From Paragyromitra xinjiangensis (Eukaryota; Ascomycota; Pezizomycetes; Pezizales; Discinaceae): a stretch of DNA of 64,000 nucleotides. This document shows, piece after piece, positions 51,821 through 63,589 of this stretch. How positions within the stretch are numbered: position 1 is the first letter of the stretch; each line of letters starts with the position of its first letter. The notes under the pieces are model-generated. The model was not told the origin of the DNA and ran no database searches. It saw only the letters and a list, made by a program, of their open reading frames with translations. The position numbers were made by a program, and so were the translations under genes. The stretch spans positions 1,426,001 to 1,490,000 of the forward strand of contig JBCAMK010000016.1 of the NCBI GenBank assembly GCA_038503065.1, written 5' to 3'.

Positions 51821-53964
51821 TACTTACGGGTGGGTTTCGGATTGGTGTCTCCTCTTATTCCCCGAGTAACATGCTCCCATGCAGTGTGGCCTTCTTCGCA
51901 GTGACTGCATTTCTTCAAATTTTTGCATGCCCACCACATGTGTCCCTTTTCCGTGCACCGGTTGCATCTGATTTCCTTGCTGGTTCCTCCGTTCTTGGTA
52001 AATTCCCTCATCCACATGCCGAAACCTTGTTGTCCTTTGCTGACGGTGTACCCTTCGTTGTCCTTCATCTGGAAGCTTCTGTTCTGCAGGATTGTTGCTC
52101 GGTCTGAGGCTTTGGCGACGTGTACAACAATAGACTGTTTGTCCTTTCCGGCTCCTTCGCTCCTGTCGTTAGCTAGCCATCTAGGTTCTTTCATCAGCTT
52201 GACTCCCCATGTCTCCTCAATGAGCTGCCCCAGCTCCGGCATCTTGTTTTTCCATTCACTGACACTCCATCCGCAGATTACTATGCCAGCCCAACTTTCC
52301 AGGGTTCGGGACCTTACTCCCCGTTCCATTAGCTTGCTGACTACTGTTTTGGTTTCGCTTGCCACCTTGATGATGACCTTAAGGTTACCGTTGACTGTTG
52401 TGTTGACCTTTTGGATACTAGTTTTGTCGATTCCCATATCGGCTGCTTTTTGAATTAGTACCTCTTGGCTTAGCGACGCCCCTGCTACTGGTTTGTCCCC
52501 CATGTCGATTACTACCGCTCCCTCGTTCTCTTTTTCTTCCTTCAATTCTCTCTGGACTGCGCGCTTGGTGTATTCTTCTCTTGCTTTGATCCTGGCGGCG
52601 CTGTCCTTGTTGGCTACCGTTTGCCATTGCTGATGATTAGTAACTGGGCGGTGTGGGGTGGCCGTTTGCGCATAGCTCAAGGGCACGCTATTTGCTCCAG
52701 TAGCTGCAGTGTATGGTCTTGTTGGTGCTGTTGTTTTGCGGTAATCGATATGTGGGACAGCTGGAGGAGGGGGTGGGCGGTTGGCTGCAGTTGTGGGTTT
52801 CCTGTGTCCTTGTTCGCTGACTTCGTATTTCCCTTTCCAATACTCAACTTCCTTCTTTAGTTCCCTAACATTCCACTCCATGGTTCCCATTCTTCGTTCC
52901 ATTGCTCCCATTCGTTGCTCAATTGTCATTTCTCTGCCTGCTGGCTCTCCTCTTTGTGGTGTCCGAGTTCTGGGTGCTTCTCGTTCTTTGCCTTTTGGTG
53001 GGTTCACGCTTGCATGCTTGCTGGCTAGCAGGCCTGTAATCGCTTTTTCGGTGATGACTCTCTTGGTGTTTGCTAGTATGCGGTGTGTTGTAGTTGCTGG
53101 TGTGGCTTTGAAGCCTACGTCGTTTGCTGGTCTTTTCCGTTTTTCCTTTCTAGACTCCTTTTCCTTGTTAATGGCTTTAACCAGGACTTCCTTTGCATTA
53201 ACCTGTTCATTCACATTTCCTCCTTTAGCTTTGTATCCTTCCATGACTTGTGCTGTTAGTGCATGCCAGTCTTCTTCCCTCATTGTCTCCATCCATTGCA
53301 CTTCCATCATGTCAGCATCGCAGTCTTCTTCCGGTGTTATGTTACCTTTACTTTGGACCTCCTTGCTGTCTTGTGTAATATCCATTTCTGCTGGGTCGTA
53401 TTCGTCCTTGTGATTGTTTCGGTATTCGTTGACTATCTCGACGATTTCTTTGTGGACATCCTTACTTGCCCCTTGTATCATGGCCTCTACCTTCTCGATC
53501 TGGATGTCCATGTCTTCTGTGCTGGACGCTTGGCTGCTCAAGGGGCTTGACTCCCTGCTTGGTAGCAGTGCAAGTTCGTTCCATGCTCCTCCGTCTCCGT
53601 AAATTCCTGTGGCTGCCTGTTCTGTGATGGATGACTCTTCGTCGCTCTCCTCCATGCTGTCTGGAATTTCGACCACCTCTGCTTTCACTCCTTTGCCTCC
53701 GTTTTTGTTCTCTTCATCCCATGTGGTTCTGTCCAGGAATTCTTCTTCGATTTCTTCCAGGATTGGTTTTTTGCTTCTCAAGCTCATGCCGCTGGGGACG
53801 AACCACTTCGTTCCTTGCTCCAGTAGGTTTCCGTACTCAGGTCCTGCCAGTGCTCTGGCGTATCCGGGGTATCCTGTGTGGCAAACTCCGGTGTATTTCA
53901 TGAATACTTCGTACTTGGTGCCATTGATTGTCGCTGTCCTACCCCAAGCTCCTGCTTTGTTCAT
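51820..53964 (-). CDS. LINE ORF1: nucleic-acid-binding protein
   Basis: 714 residues. N-terminus MNKAGAWGRTATINGTKYEV, a long acidic and Ser-rich linker, a coiled-coil-like stretch (TIEQRMGAMERRMGTMEWNV), an RRM-like region (NTTVNGNLKVIIKVASETKT) and C-terminal knuckles: CNRCTEKGHMWWAC (CX2CX4HX4C), then CSHCEEGHTAWEH. Binds element RNA as part of the ribonucleoprotein. Its stop TAA (51822-51820) shares an A with the ORF2 start, giving TAATG. Confidence 0.88.
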   Translation of the reverse strand: MNKAGAWGRTATINGTKYEVFMKYTGVCHTGYPGYARALAGPEYGNLLEQGTKWFVPSGMSLRSKKPILEEIEEEFLDRTTWDEENKNGGKGVKAEVVEIPDSMEESDEESSITEQAATGIYGDGGAWNELALLPSRESSPLSSQASSTEDMDIQIEKVEAMIQGASKDVHKEIVEIVNEYRNNHKDEYDPAEMDITQDSKEVQSKGNITPEEDCDADMMEVQWMETMREEDWHALTAQVMEGYKAKGGNVNEQVNAKEVLVKAINKEKESRKEKRKRPANDVGFKATPATTTHRILANTKRVITEKAITGLLASKHASVNPPKGKEREAPRTRTPQRGEPAGREMTIEQRMGAMERRMGTMEWNVRELKKEVEYWKGKYEVSEQGHRKPTTAANRPPPPPAVPHIDYRKTTAPTRPYTAATGANSVPLSYAQTATPHRPVTNHQQWQTVANKDSAARIKAREEYTKRAVQRELKEEKENEGAVVIDMGDKPVAGASLSQEVLIQKAADMGIDKTSIQKVNTTVNGNLKVIIKVASETKTVVSKLMERGVRSRTLESWAGIVICGWSVSEWKNKMPELGQLIEETWGVKLMKEPRWLANDRSEGAGKDKQSIVVHVAKASDRATILQNRSFQMKDNEGYTVSKGQQGFGMWMREFTKNGGTSKEIRCNRCTEKGHMWWACKNLKKCSHCEEGHTAWEHVTRGIRGDTNPKPTRK

Positions 53965-54603
53965 TTTTCCTTCTAGATTAGTAGGCTTATGACGGCAGTG
54001 GCTGTGATTTCTTTCTTTAGTATTCTATAGAAAATAGTGAGTACGACAGCCCAGCTGATGACTGTAGGCATATACTACTGGGGATTTTTATGTAATCTTG
54101 TCTTATCTGGTTGATCTTATCTGATCGGTTTTATCTAATCAGTCTTATCTTGATTATCTGTCTAGTACCTTCCGGAAGGTGCTAGAAGTCTTGGCAGATT
54201 TGTGATGCGCTGTCCTTGGGTGGGTTAGGTTTCAAATTTCCGCCGAGATTTTCCTAAGTTGAAGCTGTTTTTTATCAGTTTTATCAAAACAAAGTAGCTG
54301 GTTATCTCTGTCTGTATCAGCTGCAGCTTTTCCTAAATTTTCTCTTTGTTGTGCCTTGTGGTTGTTGTGTAAGTGCTAAAAAACCCGAAAATTGGGGGAG
54401 GATTGGCCAATTTTGGTGGGGTGCCACCCAAAAGATGGAGTAGAAACACCCAAAAGCTGTGAAAGGTGAGTTGGATTTTCACAGAGGGGTATACTGATAG
54501 AGAAAAGGCTGCTGATTCCGAATATGTGCTCTGCTTCTTGTTCTGACTGTTGGTTGTTGATTTATTTTCGAAAATTTTTCCTTCGGGTCTTGTTGTTGCG
54601 CTG
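53965..54603 (-). other. 5' UTR and presumed internal promoter of the LINE
   Basis: 639 bp between the target duplication and ORF1. Holds the GATA cluster at 54103-54159. LINEs carry their promoter inside the 5' UTR, so regulation is expected here. Confidence 0.65.
54103..54159 (-). promoter_or_regulatory. Cluster of five GATA-factor motifs in the LINE 5' UTR
   Basis: AGATAA in LINE orientation (TTATCT on plus) at 54103, 54118, 54131, 54145 and 54154. The WGATAR core is bound by fungal GATA factors of nitrogen, iron and light control. Spacing 9-15 bp. Confidence 0.6.
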
Positions 54604-54617
54604 TTCAGAAATCCCAG
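54604..54617. repeat. 14-bp target-site duplication of the LINE (5' side)
   Basis: TTCAGAAATCCCAG, identical to 28234-28247. Confidence 0.85.
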
Positions 54618-57137
54618 GTATCTTCAGTCACCTACGAATTCTGATCCGATATGGACTGACGATGAACAGCCTGCCAGGGCTGACTCTACCAACCATTGAT
54701 TTGAGCTTAAACTAGCGATCTATAAGCCCCATTTTTACATCCAACAGCGTCATCAGGTAGCCACAATCATAACCGAGTCGAATCCAACGCAGGAGCCAAG
54801 CAGAACCAATATAGGAGCAGCCCTTAAAATATCTGCAGAAGTTTATGCCCTGTACTCGTAAATCGTGCATGGCAGAAGCGAGATCCGGATGAATAACAGC
54901 CAACGATCGTAAGCTCCCAACCTAGTGGTAGTCGAACCTTCCATAGATTCCACCGACATGATCCTTGTAGGGGTATCATCTTCGACCCCACGAAGTCCCA
55001 TGGAATTTGGTGCTAGATAGCGTGGGATGTGCCAAGGTTGGTGGTCTCATGCAGGTTGCATATCATAGATTTGCGGCAAACTGCTGCCGTGGTGATGTGT
55101 GGAGGCCGGAGTTTGCGGCGTAGGGTGTTCCATCGAACTCTATGGTGGGGTTTTTGTTCTAACGGAGGAGAGTGAGTGTTGCATTAGGAAGTTCAACGAC
55201 AACGGTTTTCGCGATCAGTGGGGTGCCTTGCATATTGGTTCGATCGCCAACTCTTAGAGGGGATTTAATCAGTAATCGGAAGATATGAGTCATAGTCTAA
55301 AATCACGAACCGTAGTGTATAGTGTGCATACCTGCTTCGACACTTACATGCCTAACAGGAATAAAGAGGGGTAGTTGTCGGAAAGATATACCTATGAAAC
55401 TAGTTTCTTACATCTCCAGCACAAACATCGGCTTAAGCCGATTGATTTCAGGTCAGCTGCAGATCATCATTTTGGATAAACTACTGGTTTGGTTTCATGA
55501 GGTTGTCGTGGAGTAGCTGGTAGTATGATAGACTAGGTTACAGAATACCTCAGGCGATTGGAGTGAGCATCACCCCACTTACTAACAACTAGGCCCTAGA
55601 GTTACTCGTAACCGGCCCGAGAGGGTAGTGCCTTGAGGGATTATCCAGCTAGCATACATAACCATGACAAACACAGCCGGATATAAGCACTCCGCCCATT
55701 ACCGATCATTGCCTATATCATTCCGGTATGGGTTAGGGTTACTTTGGATGGTCCCCCGGGTCAGGCACCGATTGAAAACTTAATTTACGTATCTTTCATT
55801 TAATCCATTGAGAGGGGAATGTGGATCCTAGTACATGGATAAACACGTGAATTCAATGCGGCCCGCCTTAAGTATTGGCAGATTCTTATTGGCGTGAAGG
55901 ACTGGGAATGCCCTGTAGGGCTGAATACTAAGGGATAGCTAAAGGAGTGATCGGCAACAAGGCTGAGTGTTATCCGTCTTAACTGCCGTGGAATCGGTAG
56001 ATTGAGATTTGGGATGAGTTATCGGATATACCACACTGATGCTCTCTCTGAGTTCTGGTAGTCTAGATAGTAGTCTTTTCCGATAGACTTTAAAAGGAGG
56101 ATATCTCTCGTTTTACCTTTTTCGTGGTCCGGTGCCATTGGAGTGGCTAGGTCCTGAAAACCAGTAAACGGAATTATACCCCTTCCTCGGTCCTGAGCTT
56201 AAGCTGATATAGGAGGCTAGGATTAAGAAGTGTATCTCGGTCGTGGGAGAATGGCTTATCTTCACGACAGATTCACCCGACGGTTATACAATGTTTTTCT
56301 CCTTATCGATAATATACCCGATACGTATTGCGTGGCAAGAATACATGCTAGGAACTCAGTGGCTTAACACATTTCCTAGCTAATAGCAGTGCGTGTTCGT
56401 GGCCGTCTCATCATGGTAATTTCGGGTTGCATGCGTGTGTATCTCACGCTGTATCGCTTATGAGAATTAATCACTATGGTTAAAATGGTAGAGCTAAAAG
56501 CGAGATTGAGAAGTATTTAACGAACATTAGAAACAGTGCTATAACCTAGGGAGTTAGATGTACTAAATCAATAAATCGAACAAACCACCGCAGTGCGGAA
56601 GCAGTCTAGGAATACGTTATAGAGATTAGATTAGATGGGATAGTAGATTGAAGGTGTTACCTACCGAAAAGAATAGATTAAGGGGTGAAGGCTCTAGAAC
56701 GAAGTGAATAGGGGGTTGTTCCTTGAGCCTCTGTTGAGTAGGTGTGGATGCCCTAACTCAAACCAGCTATCTTTGTGTAATACTGATACAAGTTGTCGTG
56801 GAGGAATTGAGGTGGCGGAGAGTAGAGCGTGAGCCTGAGACTTATCTAGGATTTAAAGGTGAAGTTTGTATTATAAGAGTTGGTCGGTTCTTAGAATTAT
56901 TGTAGCTGTTTGGCTTGCTGCGGACTTTACTCAGGCTGTATTCTTAGCTATAGGACGTGGGGTGCGGACGGAAGACAACCATTTATTAAACTCTAAGTCT
57001 AATATATATCAAAGAGTATAGACGACGAAAGAGGGTGGCAGAATAATAAGTATCTGTTATCAACCCAACCCAAACTCACAACGCCAAGAACCAAACCCAA
57101 CTTTTAACCAAACTCCATAAACCAACCCAAAACACCT
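54618..57137. other. Intergenic; no gene recognised
   Basis: No open frame above about 65 codons and no motif recognised. Right part is the 3' flank of the CAP gene. Confidence 0.5.
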
Positions 57138-57844
57138 CTACCGCGACCCAACCGGCGTACCCTCCGGAAACACATTCGCCTCATACTGACCCCACACATT
57201 CCCACGAACATAATAATGACACGCCACATACCACAACTCCTGAACCTGACCGCCACCATTTTGATCCGCAATACACTTCTTCCTCGCACACCCAATCGTA
57301 TTCGTCGGCTTCCACACCATCTGCGTGAAATGCAGTAAATTATGCGCAGGACTCTGTAGGTTATATCCCGCCTGCGCATACTCAATCCGTTCCTCTCCCC
57401 ACGCTAACACACCCGCTGTGACGGTCTCGTAGCCGAAGTAGATATTCTCGCCGTAGGGCGTTGCGTTATCCTGCATTGCGGCCTGGGATTGTTAGCTTTT
57501 TCTGAGACGAGGGGGGAGGGGCTTACGGAGTGGCCGTAGACGCAGGTATCGACGAGTTGTTGGGCGGTTTCTACGAGTTTGGGGTCCCAGGAAACGGGGT
57601 ATACGCCGTGTTCGGAGCGGTAGCGGTTGTGGAGGTCGGTCATTTCTTGTTCGAAGAGGTTGGGGTCGACGTAGCAGGCGGCGTTGGGGGACCAGTAGGT
57701 TGCTTGCTCGGGGCTGAAGCCGGGGCGGACGCCGGTTAGGTTTGGGGGGAGGACGCCGAGGCCGAGGTTTTCACGGCCTTGGGCGGTGGTGAGGGTGAGG
57801 AGGGAGAGGCAGGGGAAGAGGGAGAGGAAAGGTTTGGGGAACAT
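57138..57844 (-). CDS. Secreted CAP/PR-1 family protein, two exons
   Basis: Exons 57527-57844 and 57138-57482 join in phase 0 (donor GTAAGC, acceptor CCCAG) to 220 residues. Signal peptide about 1-21 (ending TTAQ). CAP (SCP/TAPS) domain: EMTDLHNRYRSEHGVYPVSW, LVETAQQLVDTCVYGHS, TPYGENIYFGYETVTAGV, LLHFTQMVWKPTNTIGCA (CAP1 signature), WYVACHYYVRGNVWGQYEAN (CAP2). The cavity residues His, Glu, Glu/His, His of the family appear present. Fungal members bind sterols or fatty acids and are secreted; some act in host interaction (family knowledge, not shown here). A TATA box lies 108 nt upstream. The frame at 57404-57844 that reads through the intron gives a wrong C-terminus. Confidence 0.93.
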
Positions 57845-57951
57845 GGTGGAGGGTACTGGGAGTTATTGCTGGGTGGAGGTGAAGCTAGGAGGGTAGAAAG
57901 AGATATACGAGAGTAGGGGGGTTGAAGGTGGATTCGGAGATTTATGTCCGT

Positions 57952-57957
57952 TTTATA
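57952..57957 (-). promoter_or_regulatory. TATA box of the CAP gene
   Basis: Minus strand reads TTCTATAAAACGG about 108 nt before the ATG at 57844. Confidence 0.45.
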
Positions 57958-58912
57958 GAAAAGTTCTTATAGACTACGTGTTAGCCCAGCTCTGCAGAGA
58001 CTATCATTTTCCCTAGTAAGGTTGTATTGGAATTATCCTGGCATAGTAGTGTCTCGCTTTCCAATTGGTCCTGCAACGGTTGTCACGGCAATGCGCTGTT
58101 CGTGGCCGGAATTGTAGTCACGGTTGGGCTTAGATGGTCCAACAAGACTGCGGGGTATTTAGCAGATGAAATTAATTTATTTTTTTTCGTTCTATCGGTT
58201 TTCCGCATTTGGGACTAGATTGGCGATTGAGAAAATTGGACTTAGTCGCTGCATGCTATGGTTGGGTTCGCGATGCTGAGGTCTTAGACATCGTGACGTG
58301 ACGTGACGTGACGCCAACGAGTATGTTGGTGAGATAGTCTCGGAGATTTGTTCAATTCAGTCTTGCACAGGGGACTCATGGAGAATTGGCTGCGAAGAGA
58401 TGTTTTCTGCTGCTATTGTCACTTATTAGCAATTGCACGTATTTCGTGTCTGGGGTTTAGAGGATGCAGAGCGTTCCTACACGACTTAACAGGTTCATAT
58501 CCTTCCCAACCAGCCAGACAGACAGACATGCTGAACCATGACTTCTCTCTGCAGTAAACAACTTTGACAGACAACTTTGACAGCAGGGCGAGACTGTCTC
58601 ATGTCTGCGAATCCACGGTAAGCAATCCCTCCTGGCATCTGGCATCGACGTTAACCTCGTTTAAGCAGTCAACGGCCCTATGAGTACCTCGGAATACCCT
58701 CAGGATCCAATATAGCTGTCTATCTCTAGAAAGAGCAGGGATTCATCAAGATATCTCTCAATCGCTGTCAACTCCGTTGTTCTTGGCACCATGCAGCGAT
58801 CTACAATGACGTCGTTCACCTTCTCAACCACCTCGGAACACCCTCTTATAGACCAGATGGGCCGCCAAACAATTCCTCAACCACCTCCAGCCCGTCCTTC
58901 CTACTCTCTACA
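57958..58912. other. Divergent intergenic region between the CAP and FMO genes
   Basis: Upstream regions of both genes. Contains GTGAC repeated four times at 58293-58312 (overlapping TGACGTG motifs, the half site of CRE/bZIP factors). No coding motif. Confidence 0.5.
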
Positions 58913-60448
58913 ATGTCCTTCAACCCAATCCTCTACCTCTACGACCTCTTCCAGCGTCTAATCATATTCTTCTTCTCCCCTAAAGCACCCCGTCCAGACG
59001 CCCCTCTCAATGGCCCCCGAGTCGCCATCATCGGTGCAGGCCTCACAGGAGTATCTGCTGCAGCCCACTGCGTCTCCCATGGCTCAGACGTCCTCATCTT
59101 CGAAGCCACCGATAAAATCGGAGGGATCTGGTCTCGCGTGAACCATACCTCTGGCCTCCAGATCCACAGCATCATGTACCGGTTCCACCCATCAGTAAAC
59201 TACTCCACAGGCGAGTACCCGAAACGGGAAGCAATCGTGCATCAGATCGAGGGTGTATGGTGGAAGTACGGACTAGAGAAGAAAACGCACTTCGGCACCA
59301 AAGTGACGGAAGTCCGGAAGCTGAAGGATGGAAAATGGATAATCAATGGTAACGAGGACTGGAAATTCGATGGTATTGTCGCAGCTATCGGAACCTGCGG
59401 GGATCCGAAATTCCCACACGTCCCAGGTCAAGACGAGTTTGAAGGGAAGATTGTACACTCGTCTCAACTCGACGGCGTTGACATGAAGGATAAAACCGTA
59501 GCCGTCATCGGTGGGGGATCCAGTGCTGTCGAAGTCCTCGAATACGCTGCCTCCAACGGTGCTAAAACCGTTAACCTCCTCGCCCGAGTACCCCCCCCTC
59601 TCCCCTCTACCAAACCTAACTAATACCTCCTCCAGTCCGATAAATGGATCATCCCGCGCAACCCAGTAATCGACGCCCTCCTCAGCCTCAACGTCCTCGG
59701 CGCCGAAACCTACCTCTCCTGCATCCCGGAATTCCTCCTCCGCCACCTCTTCTACCGCGACCTATCCTCCCTCGCCCCACCCCCAGGCAGCCAAGGAATC
59801 TGGGAATCCACCCCAATGGTAAACGACCAAGTCCTCTCCCAAATCCGCGCCGGAACCGCGCACTGGCTCCGCGGGGACATCAACACCCTAACCCGCGCCG
59901 GCATCTCCTACAACCTCCGCACACAAGGCGTCCCCAAAAACGGCCCCGGCAAAACCACCCACATCCCCGCCGACATCATCGTCTTCGCGACCGGCTACCA
60001 CCGACCATCTCTCTCCTTCCTCCCCGACGAAGTCTTCACCGAACCCTACGCTCCCCCAAACTGGTATCTCCAGACCTTCCCACCAGGCCATGTCGACATC
60101 TGTGCGAATAATTGCACGTACGTTAATGCGATCGGCACGGTGGGACATTTCCATATTGGCGTGTATACGAGGATCCTGTTGATGTTTTTGAACGACCCGT
60201 TGACGAGGCCGCCGGATCGCGCGATGAAGGCGTGGGTGGGGTTTACGAGGTTTTTGAAAATGAGGAGTCCCACCCCGGCGTTTGATTTCTTTACTTACGG
60301 AGAGCTGTTGTGGTGGTTTTTGGAGTGTGTGGTGGTTAATCCGTTTAGGTGGAAGTGGGCGTTTTTTGTCGTGTTTGGGTGGGGGAGGCCGATGTGGGTT
60401 GTGGAGAAGGAGAAGAGCGTGGGGAGGGTGGAGAGGGGGCCTGTGTAG
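58913..60448 (+). CDS. Flavin-containing monooxygenase (FMO/BVMO-like), two exons
   Basis: NADPH- and FAD-dependent monooxygenase of 495 residues. Exons 58913-59587 and 59636-60448 join in phase 0 (GTACCC…CTCCAG, 48-nt intron). Starts with a hydrophobic N-terminal segment (ILYLYDLFQRLIIFFF), perhaps a membrane anchor. FAD site VAIIGAGLTGVSAAAHC, then EATDKIGGIWSR, NADPH site VAVIGGGSSAVEVLEYAA, and the late FATGYHRPSLSFLPDEVF. The FMO fingerprint FxGxxxHxxxY is not seen in its usual place (GKIVHSSQLDG takes that position). C-terminal segment is rich in Trp/Phe. Similar fungal enzymes oxidise small metabolites or steroids; the substrate is unknown. Confidence 0.9.
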
Positions 60449-63222
60449 GGTTTGGGATTGTTGCGTAGACGTTTTTGGCTTTATGGAGGTTATTGTGTTT
60501 TGGTGGGTCTGTAGGCTGGGTGCCTCGGCTGTATGTTACTCTTCGAAGGGAGGGATGGTCGAGTGATGGTTTGTGAATATAGCTTACGGGAATGTTTTGG
60601 GTTCTCCGTATACCTACCTCGGATTTTTTTTTCGTGTTCTCGCCAGTTTAACGGGTCACAGTGATCCATCTCAAAAAAAGGATTTTGATCAATTATCAAG
60701 GTTAAGTGAACGAGAACCAAAAGTCCCGCAGACACCCTTCAGGTGCTTTTGAGGGATCAAATTACATAGATGGACTCGTGCTTTGCGTTAGCTTGGGATT
60801 TTGCTGGTTTGTTTTAAGGGAATATGTGTTTGGAAATTTGCGGTTGGGGTTTTGATCATTGGCCTGTTTCTGTGTGTTGTTGCCCTTAGCCGGATAAAGT
60901 AGGCTTGACACAAGGTTGGAAATAATACCTACAAGTTGGTGTTCTTGGGTAGGCTTAGTCTAGGTGTACGTTGGTTCTGTTCTTTATTCTCGAGCTCTGG
61001 TGGCCAGGCTAAGTGACTTCGAGGGGTTTTCGGTAATTGTACGCGAGATTTTTTCTAGGTCGTGGTGTGTAAGATGTATGTAGTTAATGACTGTATTTCT
61101 GTGGGTGGGCATTCTTGCGTGGATCGTCTACTCTTTCTAGAAGAAAATTTATCGGCGTTTAATGGTGAACCGCCTGCTGTAGAGTTGGTGGGAAGTTCCG
61201 GTCGATTTCGAAGTGATAGTTCCTTTTTTTGGCAGTCGTTATCAGGAACGCTCGAGTTTCCAACTAGGAAGGCCGGCGTTCCCATTGCCGATTTGTCGCG
61301 TAAAGCTCTATCCTAAGATTTATAGCAAGGTAGAATTCTGATTGATGAAGGGTATGGATAACTTGCTCGGTAGTATTATCCTACATCGATGTATAACTTA
61401 CAGCACTCCGCAAGGCATACTACCAGTTTTCAGTGTTTGGCATACAAGAACCGCTGCTCTTTGTGGCACCTAGGTAAGTTCTTTCGATACCCTAGGCTGC
61501 ATCCCCCACGTGGCTTTATTGTCCTTCTGTGTCACCGGCAATTGTAGCCTCCCCCATACTTCTTCACAATTTCTCACTCGCTACATGGCGGGGAGACGGG
61601 CACCGTCTCACCTTTCCCCTCCTCGACCCTCTTCGGCTTCCTCACGCGGATACAGGCTACTATAAAGTATCACTCATAGCTATCACAGTGCATGGAGCAC
61701 GCAGGCCAGCAGGCAAGCAGAAAGTTAGAGCTACCGATAGATCATGCGTGCATTAGGATATATTTTTAGTCAAGATAGAGTTTCAACAACTGGCAGACCT
61801 GCACCCCGGATTGGGTAGGTGATGGGTAGCCGCGGTGACGAGGTTAGCTAGGAAGGCGTTGGATGGTTTCAAGGGTGGCTTTTGCTGTTGAACTTCCTGT
61901 TTAGTTTCGGGGATACAGGTCTCATGCAGTTTCTGAGCTGAGCTGTTAGGATCGGGGTTACTAATGGTTTTTGGGCTTTTAGGGCGATTCTGGGGGAGCT
62001 GGGTGGGCGGGGTTTTTTTGGGGGGGGAGATGGTTTGGTGGGGTTGGGGTGATCGGGGGTTAAGATGGTGTGATGGCTAAGTATGGACTCGGATATAGCT
62101 CTTTTTTTTTTTTGATTGATGGGTTATGGTAATAGACTAAGCTCAAATACGAATGCAAGTACATGGCTTCTACAGATCCCATTTTTCACCTACTGTGACG
62201 GACCTAGGGGTGGTTTAGAGGTACAAGTTGCTTATCCCCTAGGCAGCAGTAAAACCTTAATAGATTCTACGTAAATCATGTTTGTAGACACTTTTAATTG
62301 GAATGACCACATACTATGTACTAGGATTTAGTGTTTTGTCGTGCCAAAGATGAGCTCATTTTTGTTTCAGCTGGACCACATCAGCAGAGTTGGCGTTTAC
62401 CTACTAGGGACGTAGGAACAGTAAAGGTAGTAAGAATAGTATCTAAGGAGATAATATCGGGTCCCTGTCGTTCGGACTGTCGGAAGTGGGGCGATTATGT
62501 TGGTATAATCATTGGTTCCTTGATCATGAGGTCTGAGTGAACAAGGGTTAGAGTTAAGCAAACGTTCCATTGGAATTAATTTATTTCATCAATTAGGCAC
62601 CTACGCCACAAATTCTTAGTCGCCTAAGATGCAATACCGGAAAGAAGGGCTGCGCAGTATACGTGCATCCCGATAGGCGCCAAGGAAAGGTTAATCTGGA
62701 AAAATGGTAGTGGAACAGTGCCGTTGGTCGGTATCTAGGCAAAAATATGTTGGTAACGAGAACCGGTCAGAGCCGTAGCGAAAAAAAAGGAAATAGAAAT
62801 TGGTGAGTGGTCATGAGCGGTGTCAGAAATTAGAGATAATTGACCTTTAAAGCATCCTCTGGCTGATCTAGCGGGGAAGCGCTGCACGGAACTTTTACCT
62901 CCAATTGGCCTTCCTTAAGGAAATGCAAGAAGTTTCCAATGAGGTTACCTATAGAGGTGCTAGACGCAACGTTCGGGGTTTCATGGTTGCGGTACATGCC
63001 TATGATGATCTTTGTAGGAGTAGCTTAACGAATCAGGGAGGTGCAACAACATTTGTTGCCAACACAGGGGAGTATTCTTTTGGCAGGTTCTAAAGTAACT
63101 TGGCTACTCTTAAAATCTACTCATTAATTATGACCGCCTAACATATGTAGTTGTACAAAACTTCATATAAATACATTAGGTTACGCAAATGTTTGTAATT
63201 GCATAACGTTGCTCTCAATTCT
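60449..63222. other. Intergenic; no gene recognised
   Basis: Short motif-free frames only. G-rich and T-rich homopolymer patches near 61990-62115. Nothing else seen. Confidence 0.5.
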
Positions 63223-63270
63223 CGCCACAACGCCACAACGCCACAACGCCACAACGCCACAACGCCACGG
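63223..63270 (+). repeat. CGCCACAA microsatellite
   Basis: Five perfect 8-bp units (63223-63262) and one variant ending CGG. Confidence 0.9.
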
Positions 63271-63589
63271 CGAAAATTTCTTGGCATAAGAGCCACTTCC
63301 CCCTTGGAATATCAATACTGAAACGCGGCTCAAATAAGGTTTAGGATCAAAGGCATGTCCATAGCAACGTAGCTGATGGGGCGGATGGGGCTGGAGGCGT
63401 TGATCCAGACTTATAACTCGTAGAAATGTTAGGGATTGATTGATTGATCTAACAGAAGTGCTATTCGGCTTGACGCATAGGCTGTCAAAGCCTTCAGCTT
63501 CTGTACAAAGGGCTGACCGACACCCATTTACTTCCGGCTCCTACTGCCCCTGGCTTTGTCTATTGCTTTGTCTACACGTCCGTGCCACG

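Larger units (their letters stand above)
28248..54603 (-). mobile_element. Full-length non-LTR retrotransposon (LINE, Tad/I-like), split by a Gypsy insertion
   Basis: Minus-strand element of about 6.9 kb once the 19.4-kb insertion at 29352-48760 is removed. In order it has a 5' UTR (53965-54603), ORF1 (51820-53964), ORF2 (48761-51820 plus 28483-29346), a 3' UTR and a short (TATC) tail at 28248. A 14-bp perfect target duplication (28234-28247 and 54604-54617) shows that it is full length and inserted here by target-primed reverse transcription. The host sequence was one continuous site before insertion. The only coding damage apart from the insertion is one TGA in ORF2. Confidence 0.9.

Noticed and set aside
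63223..63270. CRISPR-like array
   Set aside because: Simple 8-bp tandem repeat without spacers, in a eukaryotic genome.
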